Shown in pieces: positions 44,005 to 63,030 of a DNA stretch of 64,000 nt. This DNA comes from Oscarella lobularis (taxonomy: Eukaryota; Porifera; Homoscleromorpha; Homosclerophorida; Oscarellidae), in contig NC_089187.1 of the NCBI RefSeq assembly GCF_947507565.1, forward strand, positions 2,294,001 through 2,358,000, in the 5' to 3' direction. Every line of letters begins with the position of its first letter. The first letter of the stretch is position 1. The notes under the pieces were generated by a model. That model saw only the letters and a program-made list of their open reading frames with translations, was not told the DNA's origin and searched no databases. The position numbers and the translations under genes were made by a program.

Positions 44005-44291
44005 AGAGGGGAGGCCTTTTTATTCACGTGACGGTGTCTCGAATAGTTTTATCGCGGGAGGGTTCGAACGCTCTTTTGCGCTTTGTAGTGTGGTAGAATA
44101 AAGGAATTGTAAGCAGCAATACAGCAGTCGATGTTTGGGCGTGATCTAGTCACACAAGGACATAGCCGGATGATGAAGTGTGGGTGCAGTGTGTCAAATA
44201 CCAATCACTTGAGCAACGTGCTTTGCTCGCACTGACACCTTCACTGTTTAGTTTTGTGACTCCCGGACTCTGTGACGATTTTGTTTCAAAA

Positions 44292-45900
44292 ATGAGATCG
44301 GCAGCACTTGGTTTTCTTTTTGCTTTCCTGACGTTGCATGTCGCGCTTTCTGCCAAAGCTAAAGTCCTGATTCTGGGCGGTGGCATCGCCGGCCTTCAGG
44401 TCGCCTATCACTTGAAAACGCTCGGAATCAACGATATACTTCTCGTCGAAGCCGACGACCACGTCGGCGGACGTCTCGTAGCCGGCCACGTGGCTGGCAT
44501 ACCGTCAGACAGCGCCTTTTGGGAAGTCGACGAAAGGATAGAAGAACGCGACGTATTGGGCATAATGCTCGACGAATGCAAAGTGTCTATCTCTGATTTT
44601 GGCTTACCAACGCGTGTGTTTATCGACGAAAAAGGCAACGTCATTACCACGGAGGCAGAAGCCAGGAGGAAGGATCTGGAGGCGGCACTGAGGGGCCTGA
44701 AGACCGATTGGCAGGGACAGAAACTGACCGGTAACTAAACCCACCCCTCTCGCGCCTCTCTAAGTCTTTTTTTCTTTGTAGCAAGAGACGATCTGACAAT
44801 GCACGCGGCCCTGCGACTCTACGGCTGGCACCCGCGAAATTCCATCGACGTCGCCGTCGAAGGATGGATATTCGACTCTCTCCTTCAACCGGGCGAACAA
44901 TCGGCGTCAAACTATCTCTACACGAACGGCGGCCTCAACTCCTACTCGGAACACGCGGAGATGTACGCGGCGGGACAGGACGAGAATTTCTCGACGATGA
45001 AACTCGTCGACTGCATGAAAAATTTCGTCTTCGCTCCGAACGACGAGCGTCTGCTTCTCAATAAGCGCGTGACGAAGATCAGGTATTCTACGACGGGCGT
45101 CACGGCGATTGACGAAAACGGGACGACGTACGAAGGCGACTACGGCGTCGTCACATTCAGTCTGGGAATACTTCAGGAGGATTTCGTCGAGTTTCAACCG
45201 AGACTTCCCTATAGGAAACGTCTCGCTATCAACGAATTCGTCATGTTGCCGTTGACGCTCGTCTGGGTGCGATTCGACAGACGAATTCAAATCGAAGGCG
45301 AGCGATATCGATTCTATCTCTTCGCCAATGCGCATCGATGGAATTGGCACTGGTGTCGCGACGTTTTGAGCTCGAATCAGAACGCGAGCTTCGACGTCCT
45401 TCGATTCTGGTTGACCGGCGAGAATGCGCTTCGAATCGAACGTCAATCGCTGAACGAAACGCTCGACGAAGTGAATGAGGTAATGATGAGCGCATTTGGA
45501 GTCGCGCCCGTTTCCGTCGTCTTGAATCACCTCAATTATGATCGACGGTATTATGGGGGATATCGAGCTTGGCCCACGGGTGTGACGCTCAATGATTTCG
45601 ACGAGCTGAGGAGACCGGTTTGGAATCGTCTTTTCTTTGCCGGCGACGCGTATCAAATTCCGCTTTTTGCTCGAGCGGCGGCGATTAGTGGGAATGAGAC
45701 GGCGCAGGTGATTGCCGATTGTATGGCGGGGAAGTCGTGCGGTTATGAGATGTATGGCGAGTCGTTGTGTTCAGGTAAATTGTTGATTTTTTTTCTGGTG
45801 AATTTTCTGTGGATTTTTTTTTCGTGTAGGTGCCGCTTTGGAGGAGATGTCTCTCGTCGCTTTGTCTGCTTGGGCGTTTGTCTTCGCTACGCTGCACTAA
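44292..45900 (+). CDS. Secreted or surface flavin amine oxidase (polyamine-oxidase family)
   Basis: Three exons. Signal peptide MRSAALGFLFAFLTLHVALS, followed at once by the FAD dinucleotide motif VLILGGGIAGLQVAYHL and an acidic helix end LLVEADDHVGGR. The body continues NSIDVAVEGWIFD, FSLGILQ, and the second FAD segment RLFFAGDAYQ. The last exon supplies a hydrophobic tail ending SAWAFVFATLH (stop 45898-45900), suggesting a GPI anchor. The family oxidises amines such as polyamines and releases hydrogen peroxide; an extracellular peroxide source is inferred. The exact substrate cannot be read from the sequence. In-frame sequence extends upstream to 44178, but ATG 44292 is the first that yields a signal peptide. 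Confidence 0.88.
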
Positions 45901-46291
45901 TACGTTGTATTGTTGTGAGTTATTAGAATGAGTTTGCTTCATTGTTTCAACGTCCAATATCATCTAGAGCAAAAAATATATATGAGCTATTCTGTCCGTT
46001 TCTACGCACTTTGAGGAGGCGCCAAGACGCCAGGAAGCCGATCAAAGCTCGGGCGTTGGCGTTCGACCGCTTTTCGGGGGGTTTTGGGCGGTGAACGACC
46101 GAAAGCTTCGTTTTTCGGTCTCTATTTTGGTTTCGCGACAAATTTCAAGTTCTGGCCTTGGCGAACGATGTTTACTTCGACCACTAGTATCCGTGCTTCG
46201 ACGCCGCCGCAGCAGTAACGGTGAGTTTGAGCAAAAGAGACACCGAATCCTCGGAAGCGTGCCGTGCGCTAGGCTCTACTCTGAGATTGCT
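45901..46291. other. Gap between the amine oxidase and COQ10
   Basis: About 390 bases holding the amine oxidase 3' UTR and probably the COQ10 5' UTR (an upstream GT donor at about 46219 could belong to a non-coding first exon). No repeat or other gene is recognised. Confidence 0.4.
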
Positions 46292-47012
46292 ATGATACCT
46301 CGTCGCTCCTTCGTCTGTTTCCACAGGCCCAGGCAAACGCTCAAGACTCTTTTCACATTTCCCAATCCATTCCAAAGCGACAGCATCAGCTACTCAAAGC
46401 AAAAAGTCCTCCGGTAGCGATCTACGACACAAATCCTTCCAAAATCATTTGATTTCGCGCAGCTATACGCCCGAGCAAGTATTCAACGTCGTCGCCGACG
46501 TCGACTCGTACAAATACTTCCTCCCGTGGTGTCGCGACTCTCGCGTTTACGACAGAAAAGGAACAAAAGCGAAAGGCCTCATGATAGTCGGGTTTCCGCC
46601 CTTCGTAGAACGATACACGTCCGATATGACACTAATCAAACCATCACTAGTCAGAGTAAAGACATAGAAGTATAGTCACCTGAGAAGTTTCTCGAGAAAA
46701 AATTCTCTTCCCAGTCTATAGCAAGTGGAGATAAATTATTTAAAGAATTGATCACCGAATGGAAAATGAGTGCAGTAGAAGAGAAGTGCGTGGTCGATTT
46801 TAACGTAGGTGGTAAAAAGAGATAGCAGTATTGGATAGAATTCATTTTTTCGTCAGATATCATTTCAATTTCGATCCTCTCTTCACTCCAAAGTGGCCAC
46901 CGTCTTTTTCGACGAAGTGGCTCGTACGATGGTCGGAGCTTTCGAACGACGCTGTGCAGATCTCTACGGATTCAGGCCAATTTCAAAAAAAAACTTGACT
47001 CCTCAAAAGTAA
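46292..47012 (+). CDS. COQ10: COQ10 coenzyme Q-binding START-domain protein
   Basis: Matrix-side coenzyme Q chaperone needed for respiration. ATG 46292 gives a basic leader ([20 protein letters not shown]), then YSKQKVLR, spliced at 46413/46463 to [20 protein letters not shown]. Further: [55 protein letters not shown] and [13 protein letters not shown]. These match COQ10A/B along their length. Stop TAA 47010-47012. A second intron needs the acceptor CCCAG before TCTATAGCAAGTGG. It converges on the receptor kinase gene with only 48 bases between stops. Confidence 0.92.
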
Positions 47013-47060
47013 GACATTGATATTATTTTGTGCGGTAGAAAAAAACTTTTTCCCTAATAT

Positions 47061-50000
47061 TTAAATAATGCTGACGAGCTCGCTGATTTTTTCGTCGAGT
47101 TGCTTGACTATAGTATCAATTTCTCGCGTCTTTTCGCCTTCGTCGGGTTCGTAGAGGGGATTCGCGAAAGTGTCTTCTTGCTCGTCAGTAGACGTTTCCA
47201 AAATAAGATAGTTCTAAGATATGTGTAGTTCTCTCGTCTAAAAATTTATTTTTTATATTTGTTCTTACCGCATCTGACGCTAAGAGTTGTTCAATTCGTT
47301 TTGCTAGTTCTCTAAATGGTGGGCGTTCCATTGGCTGCATAGCCCAACAGTTTTTCATAATTTCGTAGCTAAGTCAATGATTGAGTCCCCTTTGTTAATT
47401 TTAGCCTGTGATCTTACAGTTTGCCTGAACAGTTGTCCGGCTTTTTCATTCGATATCCTCCTTTCAGTTTAGTGTAGAGGTCTTCTAGACGAATCTCCGA
47501 ATAGGGCGAGTCTCCCAGCGTCAGAATCTCCCACAAAACGACTCCGTACGACCAGCTAAGAATTATTAGAGGAAATAATTTTAATTAAACTGAATTTCTT
47601 ACATGTCACTTTGGATGGTGCGCGGATTGTTCTCATTGAACAATTCAACGGCCATCCATTTTTCAAATTCCTAAAGATGACAAACGGTTATGAATACATA
47701 GATACGAGAATTTCTATTGCACGAACTTCGCCCACACTTCGTCCACTCATCCTTTGATTAACGAGTCCAAAATCGCAAAGTTTCATAACGAACTTACTCC
47801 CAACCAATACATTTCGAGCGGCCAAATTCCCGTGCACGCGCTAACAATAAGAATTAGCTTCTATAGAAGGTCTCTATTTCTTATACCTTCATTGCTGTGA
47901 GGTGTTCCATCCCTTTGGCAATTTGAAGAGCGAATGTTAGCAGTTCACTTGGTAGTAGCGTGATAGTGGCTGTTTTAGTAGTAGTATCCACGGGGTTGAG
48001 ACTGAGACTGGGTGGCGTTCCGTCCATCTCTTGACAGCGAGCTTTTTGTAGAAAATCTCGCAGATTTCCATGCGGTGCAAATTCGTAGACAATCATCATT
48101 GGCTCTATATACAGATAAACGAAGGAAATACGAGAGAGGGTATCTCACGTCTATCGCCATCCGAGACACAGGCACCCCAAAACGAAATAACATTAGGATG
48201 ACGTAAGGTATCCTTCAGTATATCCAACTCCTCAACAAACAGCCGCTTATCCTCATCACTACTATTCGCTAAAAGTAGACGAATAAATAGATAAAGAACG
48301 AACCTTTTTAAAAAGTCACCTTTTAGAATCTTTATAGCTACGTCCGTTTTGTCCCTTCCTCGCAGTCCCATTACCTTACCGTAGTAGACATCAGTGTAGG
48401 ATCCCTTTCGAATAGTGTACCCCAGTCTCAAATTCCGCCTGGGAATTGTCCAAAAACTATCGAATTTTTTCGTCTCGACGTTCCCTGAGGACGGCGCTCG
48501 TCTCGTCGTCGTCGTCGTCGTCGTCGCGTCTCCCTCGTCGTCCGTTTCGTCGGAGTCTTCATAGACGGTCGGCAGGCGAGGCTGTTTAGACACGGTCGAT
48601 CGACGCGACGCGTTTTCTTTTCTCTCGACGCTCGGTAGTATTTCGTTGAGTAGAATCTGATCGAGTCGCTGCTGCTTCATGGTGGCGCGTCGCCAGAATA
48701 TCGCCGTCGCCACGACGAAGAGAACGAGGAGAAAGCAGCCAATCGAACCGGCTATAATAGCGTAGATATACTCCTTGCGAAAGCCGTTGGACGATTCCGG
48801 TTCTAGAGACAAACAACACGTTTGGAAACCCCTGAGTAATAGACGTTTCCATATCCGCTGATATAGAGCCTCTGGTTCTATAAAGGACACCTCTATTGAT
48901 GCTCTCATTCATTAGGATGTTTGCTTGAATCTAGTAATTTGAGCCGGACATTAAATAAATCTAGAGGGGTTTCTCTAATATCCGTATTTTGTCCCTTCCT
49001 CAGGGTTCCCTGTCAATGTGAGTGTGTGAGTGAGTGAGATATTTATTTATACAGGGATTGTCTTCAGCTCAAGGCTAATCCTCCAGACACCCTGTCAATC
49101 AGTAGGCGGAACTCATGCGGAGACGTTTCCCAAAGAACGGATGGGTGACCATTCCTTGGAAAGCGTACCCATAATTTCGTTTTCATTCATGTGTTGTCTA
49201 ATTATAGCCAGATAACACATCTTGCGAATTGCACGTAATCAAAAACTAATGACTAATACCACCTCTCAAAAAAAAGAATGGGACTTCTAAACTCTTACCT
49301 GTCGGACTAATAGTACCGGTATATTCGCATCCAGTGGTGCATCGAGATGAATTCAATCGAGCCACAATTCTCTCCGTAATCGCTTGACTCTTCGAAAGCG
49401 GTGCCATATCCGGGAACCCGTAATCGGTCAGTCTGACGTAAACGCTATAGCAACAGACTGCGTCGTCGTTGTCAAGACGACGCACTAGCGATAGAGCCCC
49501 ACTCGTGGAATTGAGTCGAAACGGATTGGGCTCGACGCGACGCGCTTTATTTTCGACGACGCGCGTAAACTCCATTTCCATAGTTACTGTTGATTTAGAC
49601 GAGTCCGCATCCACCCATCCAATTTGGGCAATCGATTCGTTCTATATATATAATCCATTAGATTCATAACGCATGCGTATTCATGAACGATTCGCCTACC
49701 AGATGGATGCTATCTGGAATGGTAATCTCTTTGATTGTGAGCACGGGAGGATTGTCGTTGGCATTAATGAGTCGGACGGTTACCGTCGCGTTCGCCGTCG
49801 CGCCGCCGTTCGATCGCGCGACGACGCGAAAGGTAAATACCTTCTTTTGATCGGGTTTTTCGTAGTCGAGCGACGTCGCTAGACTCAGTGTAGCTTCGGT
49901 TTCGTTTGTCGAGGTCAAGCGAAACGGAAGGGACCCTGAAAGCGAAAGAAAAAACGCTCGAGGAATTTCCGGAACTCGATGACGTACGTACCCTCATCGT

Positions 50001-51095
50001 CATCATTCACGTTCAAAGCGAAGCGGATCTCTTCCTCGAGAGGAAAGCCCCTCACTTTGAACACCATTAGACTCTTTCCCCGATTTTCCGTCTCCGGCAA
50101 CGAGATCGATACGTTCTTAGGAAATATCGCCGGAGCGATAGCAAAAATTCGTATCGATCCCGTCGTCGTTCTATTTCCCCTTCGAGCCTCATAGAATATT
50201 CGATACGTGCCCGCTTTTAACCGATTCGCGATAGAGACTATCGTTCCTGATAGAGTAGCATTTGGCGCCTCGGAAACGTCACGGAGCCCGTAGCTCACGT
50301 GCACCCCACAATATTCAGTCAGATCGATGTGAAGCGGTCTCGGAGCGACAGTGCTCGTCGAAACCGTGCCGTTTTTGCAGAGCAACTCGCGCGGTTGAAT
50401 CGAAACTCGAACGCGAATCGTTTCGTTGATTCGAATCGCGTTCTCGAACTCCAACGCGACGACGATTCGCAAGGCGATAATCGTCGCCGAATCGTCGTCA
50501 AAGCGTTCGAGACTTCGATTCACGTACAAAAACGAACCGTTTTCGGTTCGGTCCAAGGCGAAATAGTCATTACCGCCGTAGTAGACTAGGGGCAGATCGT
50601 TCGGTTGCTTGCAGCGGAAAAAAGTGACGATGGTTCCTACTTCCGCTTCGGCGCTTAGCGTCGCGTTAATCGTCGTCAAGGGACACGATATAGCCTTCGT
50701 TACGACGATTCTCAATTCGACGACGCGAACGACGCGTCGAGCCGTCGATACGTCGATTGAGAGTCGAAACTCGCGTCCTCCAAAACCGAGTAGCGATTTG
50801 GCGAGCGTTAGGGCCCCCGTTCGGGGATTTAGGGCGAATCGATCGTGGGAATTCGGGGTGGAGTTGGTCGGCGAGCTCCAGGCGAATTCGTGCGCATCGC
50901 TGTCGTTCTGCCGTGAGACAAGGACGTAGCCGATAGGAGTTTGCTCAGGAATGATCGCAACGTCCGCCGCGGAGTCTTCTCCGCGATTCAAAGTAGACCA
51001 TGTGACTAAAAAGGGAGAGTGGGGTAGAAAAATCGCATTAGCGCCGGATGTCGTCGATTACCGATCGATAAGAAGAGGATGCACAGTCGAGACAT
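47061..51095 (-). CDS. Cadherin-ectodomain receptor tyrosine kinase, RET-like, with degenerate kinase
   Basis: Signal peptide MSRLCILFLSIVTWS (ATG 51095, split by an intron). The ectodomain (49250-51010) contains cadherin-like repeats (RFALNPRTGALTLAK, ATVTVRLINANDNPPVLTI with the DNPP signature, PFRLNSTSGALSLVRRLDN). One transmembrane segment (EYIYAIIAGSIGCFLLVLFV) lies near 48750. The kinase starts WTIPRRNLRLGYTIRKGSYT and keeps VAIKILKG, the DFG motif (KLCDFGLVN), WMAVELF and DMWSYGVVLWEILTLG. The catalytic loop is VHGNLAARNVLV, so the catalytic Asp is Asn, and the glycine loop lacks two of three glycines. I infer weak or no catalysis. RET is the closest animal match in layout, but early-animal cadherin-kinases are diverse. 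Stop TAA 47061. Confidence 0.85.
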
Positions 51096-51750
51096 TTCGC
51101 TCTAAGGCATTTTTCGTACTACAGTGTACCCTTCCCTCGTATTTGAAATCGTGTGATTGGTCCGTGGGAATGCACGTGAGGTGGAAACACCGTCACGTGC
51201 TTCGAAAACGACTCGCTTTTTCTCGGTACGTACGATGCGTGTGCGCAATCCGGACGTCCGGTATTGCGGACAAAAGGTGAGCGCGCCGCGGATTTTCCTT
51301 CGCGCCCGCATCCTGCCCTTTGGCTTCCACCATTCGACCCCGAGGGAAGAGTCCTATCAACACACCGCACGTGACGTAGAACGATAAGTTAATCTTATAA
51401 GGAGCGGATGTCCTCCCCCTGGAGAGAGCAATCGATTGTGGAGCACTTAGCCATTGCAACGCACTAACGCAATAAAAGCGACAAACAAAACGAGAACTAG
51501 ACTGAAAGCGGCGGCGGCGGCGGCGGCGACAGTGGTGGCGACACCATTTGCATAGAAGAGAGAATAGTAAAAAAATGGAGGCCCCACCCCAACGCGTGCA
51601 AACGTTAGTAGTCTCCATAGTGCAGAGAGAGAAGAGATTAACACTAAACGATTCGTCCCTAACGTACGTACACAAAGAGTAAAATTAGGTAAAGCAGCCT
51701 ACAGGAATAATTCTCAGTATTTTTTTTCTCGGACGAGTCTTTTGATTCTT
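51096..51750. promoter_or_regulatory. Gap between the receptor kinase start and the homeobox stop
   Basis: 655 bases. CACGTG palindromes at 51173-51178 and 51194-51199 lie 78 and 99 bases upstream of the receptor ATG. A GGC/GCC run at about 51508-51530 is present. No gene is seen. Confidence 0.45.
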
Positions 51751-55653
<3,903 letters not shown>

Positions 55654-57463
55654 ATGCCACCTCCCCCACCCCCACCACCCCCTCCGGGTCCCCCTCCGCC
55701 GCCGACTCTTTCCCAAGCCAACACAAAGAAACCGAATTTGTCAAAAAATGATCAGAAGAGTCGAGGCGCTTTATTGGACTCGATTCACAAGGGAGCAAGG
55801 TTGAAGAAAACGGTCACAGTCGACAAAAGCGCTCCCGTCCTAGACAGTAGGAAAAATCCATTTATTGATTATCAGATATACATAAAATGAAATATTTTTA
55901 TATTAGAGCCAAAGGGTCCATCTGGTGGCGGAGTAGGAGGAGGAGGAGGTGGAGGAGGAGGAGGAGGAGGAGGAGGAGGAGGAGGTTCATCTGGTGGTGG
56001 AGGTGGAGCTATGGGACTAGGAGGTCTTTTTGCTGGTGGAATGCCAAAATTGAGATCAGCTGGAGCATCCAGACCAACAGGAGGTAAATAAATAATTGAA
56101 TAAATAAATAAAAATATAAATCAATACGTGTATGTTTAATTAACTGAATTTTTGCTTGGTAACGTAATAGTTTCTAATAGACTTTTTCTTCTATGTTTAG
56201 GCGCTGGAGGAGGTCGTGCGATCAAACCCCCGGGCATGGCAAACGGTCCATCTCCATCTCCATCTCAACCGAGTCGAGGACCTCCTGCATTCAATCGAGG
56301 ACCTCCCCCCTCGTCGTCCGGCCCTCCGCCACCTCCACCCTCATCGCGAGCTCCCTCAATGTCAAATCCACCGCGAGCTCAATCCAACGCTCCTCCGCCG
56401 CCGCAACGCTCCGGACCGCCACCGCCGCCCATCCGAAACAACCCCCCGGCACCGCCAACGCGCGCTAACGCAGCGCCACCGCCGCCGCCGACACAGCAAC
56501 AAAGAACGCGCGGTGGACCACCACCTCCGCCTCCAACCCGATTCAATCCCCCTCCCTCTCCCGCGGGATTTGACGCCACAGACTCGGGCCCACCGCCCCA
56601 GCTTCGACACAACCGTCATCCTCCTCCGCCGCGAGCCGCCGCGGCGCCGCCACCGGCGACCAGCGCTCCGCCGCCGCCGCCTCCACAACGATCCAACACA
56701 GCCAGCGCGCCGTCGAGTCATCATCATCCGCCGGCACCACCAAATCGGATGTCGCATCCGAATCGAGGCGCTCAACCGCCGCCGCCGCCGGGTCGTCAGA
56801 CGGCGCCGCCACCGCCGCCTCAACGAGCAAGCAATCCGCCTCCGTCGCGACCTCCCGCTGGACTGCGTGGTCTTCCTCCGACTCCGCCGACTAGATCTGC
56901 TGCTCCGCCGCCTCCTGGGCGATCGTCCGGAGCGCCGCCGCCGCCGCCGCCGACGAGGCAGGCGGCTCCTCCGCCGCTTCCTGGCGGTGGACGCGGTGCG
57001 CCGCCTCCGCCGCCGAATAGGAATTCGTCGGCGATGCCGCCGGCGCAGAGGCGGAGTGCCGTCTCAATGGAATCACCTGTTGATGATTTTGAGTCACGGT
57101 TTCAGTTTAGTTTCGATATGCCACCGCCTGACAAGTATGAACCCGGTCCAAAGACGTATCCAAGTCACAACAGGAAAAACAGTAAGAACGGGTAGAGATA
57201 GATAAAGAGATAAGGATCAAGAGGAAAGGTCTAGTAGTGTGTGTATAGTTGATACAGATCATATAACTGACGTTTTAACTGTATATAGTCTTATTAGATT
57301 AATAGTGCCTTTCGCTCTCTGTCACGATTCTAGTATTGAAATTATTCTCGCGATAGAACAACCAAGGGCTGGGCCAAGTGGGCCGGCTCCTTCTGCTCCT
57401 GGAAGCCGAGGCGCGCCGCCGCCACCACCAGGGTCAAGAGCGCCGCCTCCGCCTCCGCGTTAG
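55654..57463 (+). CDS. WIPF1: WIP/verprolin (WASP-interacting protein)
   Basis: Actin regulator that binds G-actin and stabilises WASP. ATG 55654 gives MPPPPPPPPPPGPPPPPTLS, the WH2 domain RGALLDSIHKGARLKKTVTV with the SAPVLD end, then an exon with a long glycine run and LGGLFAGGMPKLRSA as in WIPF1. A large proline-rich exon follows (56203-57181), then the WASP-binding motif VDDFESRFQFSFDMPPPDKY and KTYPSHNRK. A final exon at 57357-57463 adds RAGPSGPAPSAPG and ends PPPPPR-TAG, matching the family C-terminus. If the last intron is retained, a shorter form ends at 57195. Which of WIPF1-3 is not decidable. Confidence 0.93.
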
Positions 57464-57731
57464 CATTAGTCAGGCGTTTATCTTTGAAGGATTTGAGGGA
57501 GGGATCGAAGGATTGATGATGATGATGACTTGTGATTGACTGCTACTCTTTTGTGGCAGCTGTTAGTACGAGTACGAAATATCTGTATAACCTAAGTCAT
57601 AACGATGAATTTTGATGTGTGAAAGTGTAGAGACGACTGTTCTTTTTTTCTTTTGTGTAGCTATTATTATTTTGACCGATCATCGTGTACACACAACGTT
57701 ACCGGGCTACTCTAACGCACGTTAAGCAGTT

Positions 57732-58243
57732 CTACTCCGGCTTGAATTTGCCCAACAGATCGCCGTCGCGAAACAAGACGTATTCCTAGAGAAGAATAAT
57801 GGTCGAAAAAACGTACGGAGTCAAATCGCTTTGCCTTGCCTTTTCGTCGAGCTCGATTTTCGTTCCGCCGTATTCGGGAAGTAAGACCGTGTCTCCAACG
57901 GCCACGCTAACTGGGTCCCTTTCCCCTTTCTACGCAACAAATTCTTATAAAAGTCTCGCCGCGAGTACTGGCGACCTACTTCGTTTATTCTGCCTTCGCC
58001 CACTGCTAAGACCTGACCTTGGTTCATTTTTCCCTGCGACGTTTCTGGTAACAAGACGCCTCCTTTTGTTTTCTGTAATCAAGTTGCTATAGTAGGCGAA
58101 AGGACTAGACAGTAGGATCTACTATACCGAAACGGGGGTCAGTCGTTCGACCAAAACGCGATCGAACAGAGGAACGAGACGCCGTAGAGCCTACAGAAGT
58201 CGATGAGACGTAGAGGCGCGAATTTTCACGTCGCACTCACCAT
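57732..58243 (-). CDS. HSPE1: HSPE1 (Hsp10/GroES co-chaperonin)
   Basis: Mitochondrial lid of the Hsp60 chamber. The ATG (58243-58241) is directly followed by a donor; the next exon reads ALRRLVPLFDRVLVERLTPV. Then KTKGGVLLPETSQGKMNQGQ and VLAVGEGRINE, the mobile-loop region, followed by KGERDPVSVAVGDTVLLPEY and GGTKIELDEK. The last exon gives EYVLFRDGDLLGKFKPE-TAG. The last intron has a GC donor (GAAAAG/GCAAGG) with normal AG acceptor. Head-to-head with HSPD1, as in many animals. Confidence 0.95.
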
Positions 58244-60657
<2,414 letters not shown>

Positions 60658-60883
60658 TTGATTCATTGTAGTGCACTCTCCTTTTGGACACGTACTCCCT
60701 CTAATAAGAGAAATTGTGGCGCGCATATGGGGTCGTCAGTGTAGCGCACGTTCTAGTGTCTGCTTCGCTGCCTATTCTCTCTCGCTCTTCCTACATGCAT
60801 GATATGAAAAATTATTAGATTCGCGGGCTTCGTACAGGTGCAGCTCACGCTACACAATTTGAATCGCTATCCCGTATCCTCTA

Positions 60884-63030
60884 ATGATGACGTGGACGCT
60901 CGCTCGTGTTCTCGCTCTTTCCCTTTTCGTTTTCGCTTCAATTTCGCTAGCATCGGCTGCAGAGGACGCCGATGCAGCTCCCGAAGACGTTGCAGAGCAA
61001 CATCCCGCCGAAGAAACGTCGCAAGACGAAACAGAAGCGAGCGAGACAACGGAAAGCGACGTAATCGACCTAAAAGAAGCGAATTTCGACGAAACAATAC
61101 AATCAAACGAAATAATACTAGTAGAATTTTACGCTCCATGGTAAAGAAACTCGACCCCACGTAGAAATAGATACATGTGTATTTAGGTGTGGACACTGCA
61201 AAGCTTTGGCACCAGCCTACGAAAAAGCAGCGACAATTCTTAAAGAAAACGATCCTCCCGTGGCTTTAGCTAAAGTAACTGCTCCATATATTCAAATAAT
61301 TTTTTTATTGATTTTTGTTGCTAAGGTTGATGCCACTTTGGAACAGGACTTGGCTTCGAGATTCGGCGTTTCCGGGTATCCCACATTAAAGGTATTTAAA
61401 AACGGAGATCCTTTTGACTACGACGGACCACGTGACGAGGACGGTGAGAATCCACTTCCTCATTGGATGAGTACATCTTATTCTTTCTCTCTCTAATAGG
61501 CATCGTGAGTTATATGAAAGAGAGAGCGGATCCAAATTGGAAGCCGCCTCCCGAAGCCGTTATAACATTGGATACGGATACCTTCGCCGAACGGATTAAT
61601 AACGAGGAAATAATTCTAGTTGAATTCTACGCGCCTTGGTAATGGAAGTCATTAGGAAAATTCCGCGTAGGGGAAATACATATGTATGCGTAGGTGTGGT
61701 CATTGCAAGCAATTGGCTCCTCAATATGAAAAGGCTGCTCAGCGTCTACAGAAGGAAGACCCGCCCATTCCTCTAGCCAAAGTGGACGCCACAAAGGAAG
61801 CGGATCTAGCGAAAGAGTATGACGTCACCGGATACCCAACCCTCATGATTTTCCGTAAAGGAACCAAGTACTCCTACGACGGACCGCGAGAAGAAAGAGG
61901 TAGAAAAATCAATAATAAATAAATAATTTAATCAATTTAATAAAGGTATTGTGGATTATATGAAAAGGCAATCGGGACCAGCCAGCAAAGAGCTACGTTT
62001 TCCCAAGGAAGTCACTAGCTACATTAACCAAGGTGTAGCCGTTGTCTTGGGAGCCTTCGACATGTCCTCGACATCTCGCTTCTATGATATCTACGTCGAA
62101 GCTTCCAACAGACTTCGCGACGAATTTCCTCTCGCGCACACATTCATCCCGGAAGCGTACGCCAAATACGGTCACGGAATCGTCGTGATTCAACCGGAAA
62201 AATTCCAATCGAAATACGAGCCGAAATTCCGTTTTCTGGGCGGCTACGAGTCAGCAGACGACGTCGTGGAATTCGTCGAAAAGCACGCGCTTCCTCTCGT
62301 CGGCGAATTCACGTCGCAAACGCGTAAATACTACGATAAATCCAAGCCGACTCTCGTCGCCTTCTACACGGTCGACTGGAGTTTCGATCACAAAGCCGAC
62401 ACCCAATTCTGGCGAAGCAAAATTCTCAACGTCGCCAACGACTATCCGGACATAAAATTCGCCATTGCGAACGACGAGGAATTCGAAAGCGAATTAAAAT
62501 TATTTCAATTGGACGATTTCGGCGGCGACGTCGCCGTGGGAATCTACGGCAAGGAGACGAATCGCTATAAGATGACGGAGGAGGATTTCGATGAGGACGC
62601 TCTTCGCGATTTCGTCGACGCGTTCAAAGGCGGCGAATTGACGGCGATTGTGCGATCGCAACCCGCGCCAAAACACAATACGGGACCGGTGACGGTCGTC
62701 GTGGGTAAAACGTTTCAGAAAATCGTTATGGATAAGAGGAAGGATGTTCTGATTGAGTTCTATGCGCCCTGGTGCGGTCATTGCAAGCAGCTTGAGCCCA
62801 AGTATAAGCAACTGGCGAAACGCTATAAGGAGAATAAGGACGTCGTCATTGCGAAGTTGGATGCGACGGCGAACGATTTTCCGTCTCAGTTCAAGGTCGA
62901 GGGTTTTCCGACGATATTTTTTGTGCCGCGAGGCGACTCGCAGGAGCCGGTTAAGTACGAAGGTGGGCGTGAGGTCGACGATTTTGTCAAGTTTTTGGAT
63001 AGGAAAGTGAAGGGGAAGGAGGAGCTTTGA
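60884..63030 (+). CDS. PDIA4: PDIA4 (ERp72) protein disulfide isomerase
   Basis: ER oxidoreductase with three active thioredoxin domains. Signal peptide from ATG 60884 ([20 protein letters not shown]), an acidic N-terminal stretch ([13 protein letters not shown]), then three CGHC sites: [38 protein letters not shown] and [20 protein letters not shown]. Non-catalytic b and b' domains lie between the second and third. It ends KGKEEL, the KEEL retrieval signal used by ERp72. In the first two domains an intron splits the gene exactly between Trp and CGHC; the third lies in a long exon. Confidence 0.96.

Noticed and set aside
56216-57205. 329-codon Arg-rich frame within WIPF
   Set aside because: Out-of-frame reading of proline codons in the same exon.
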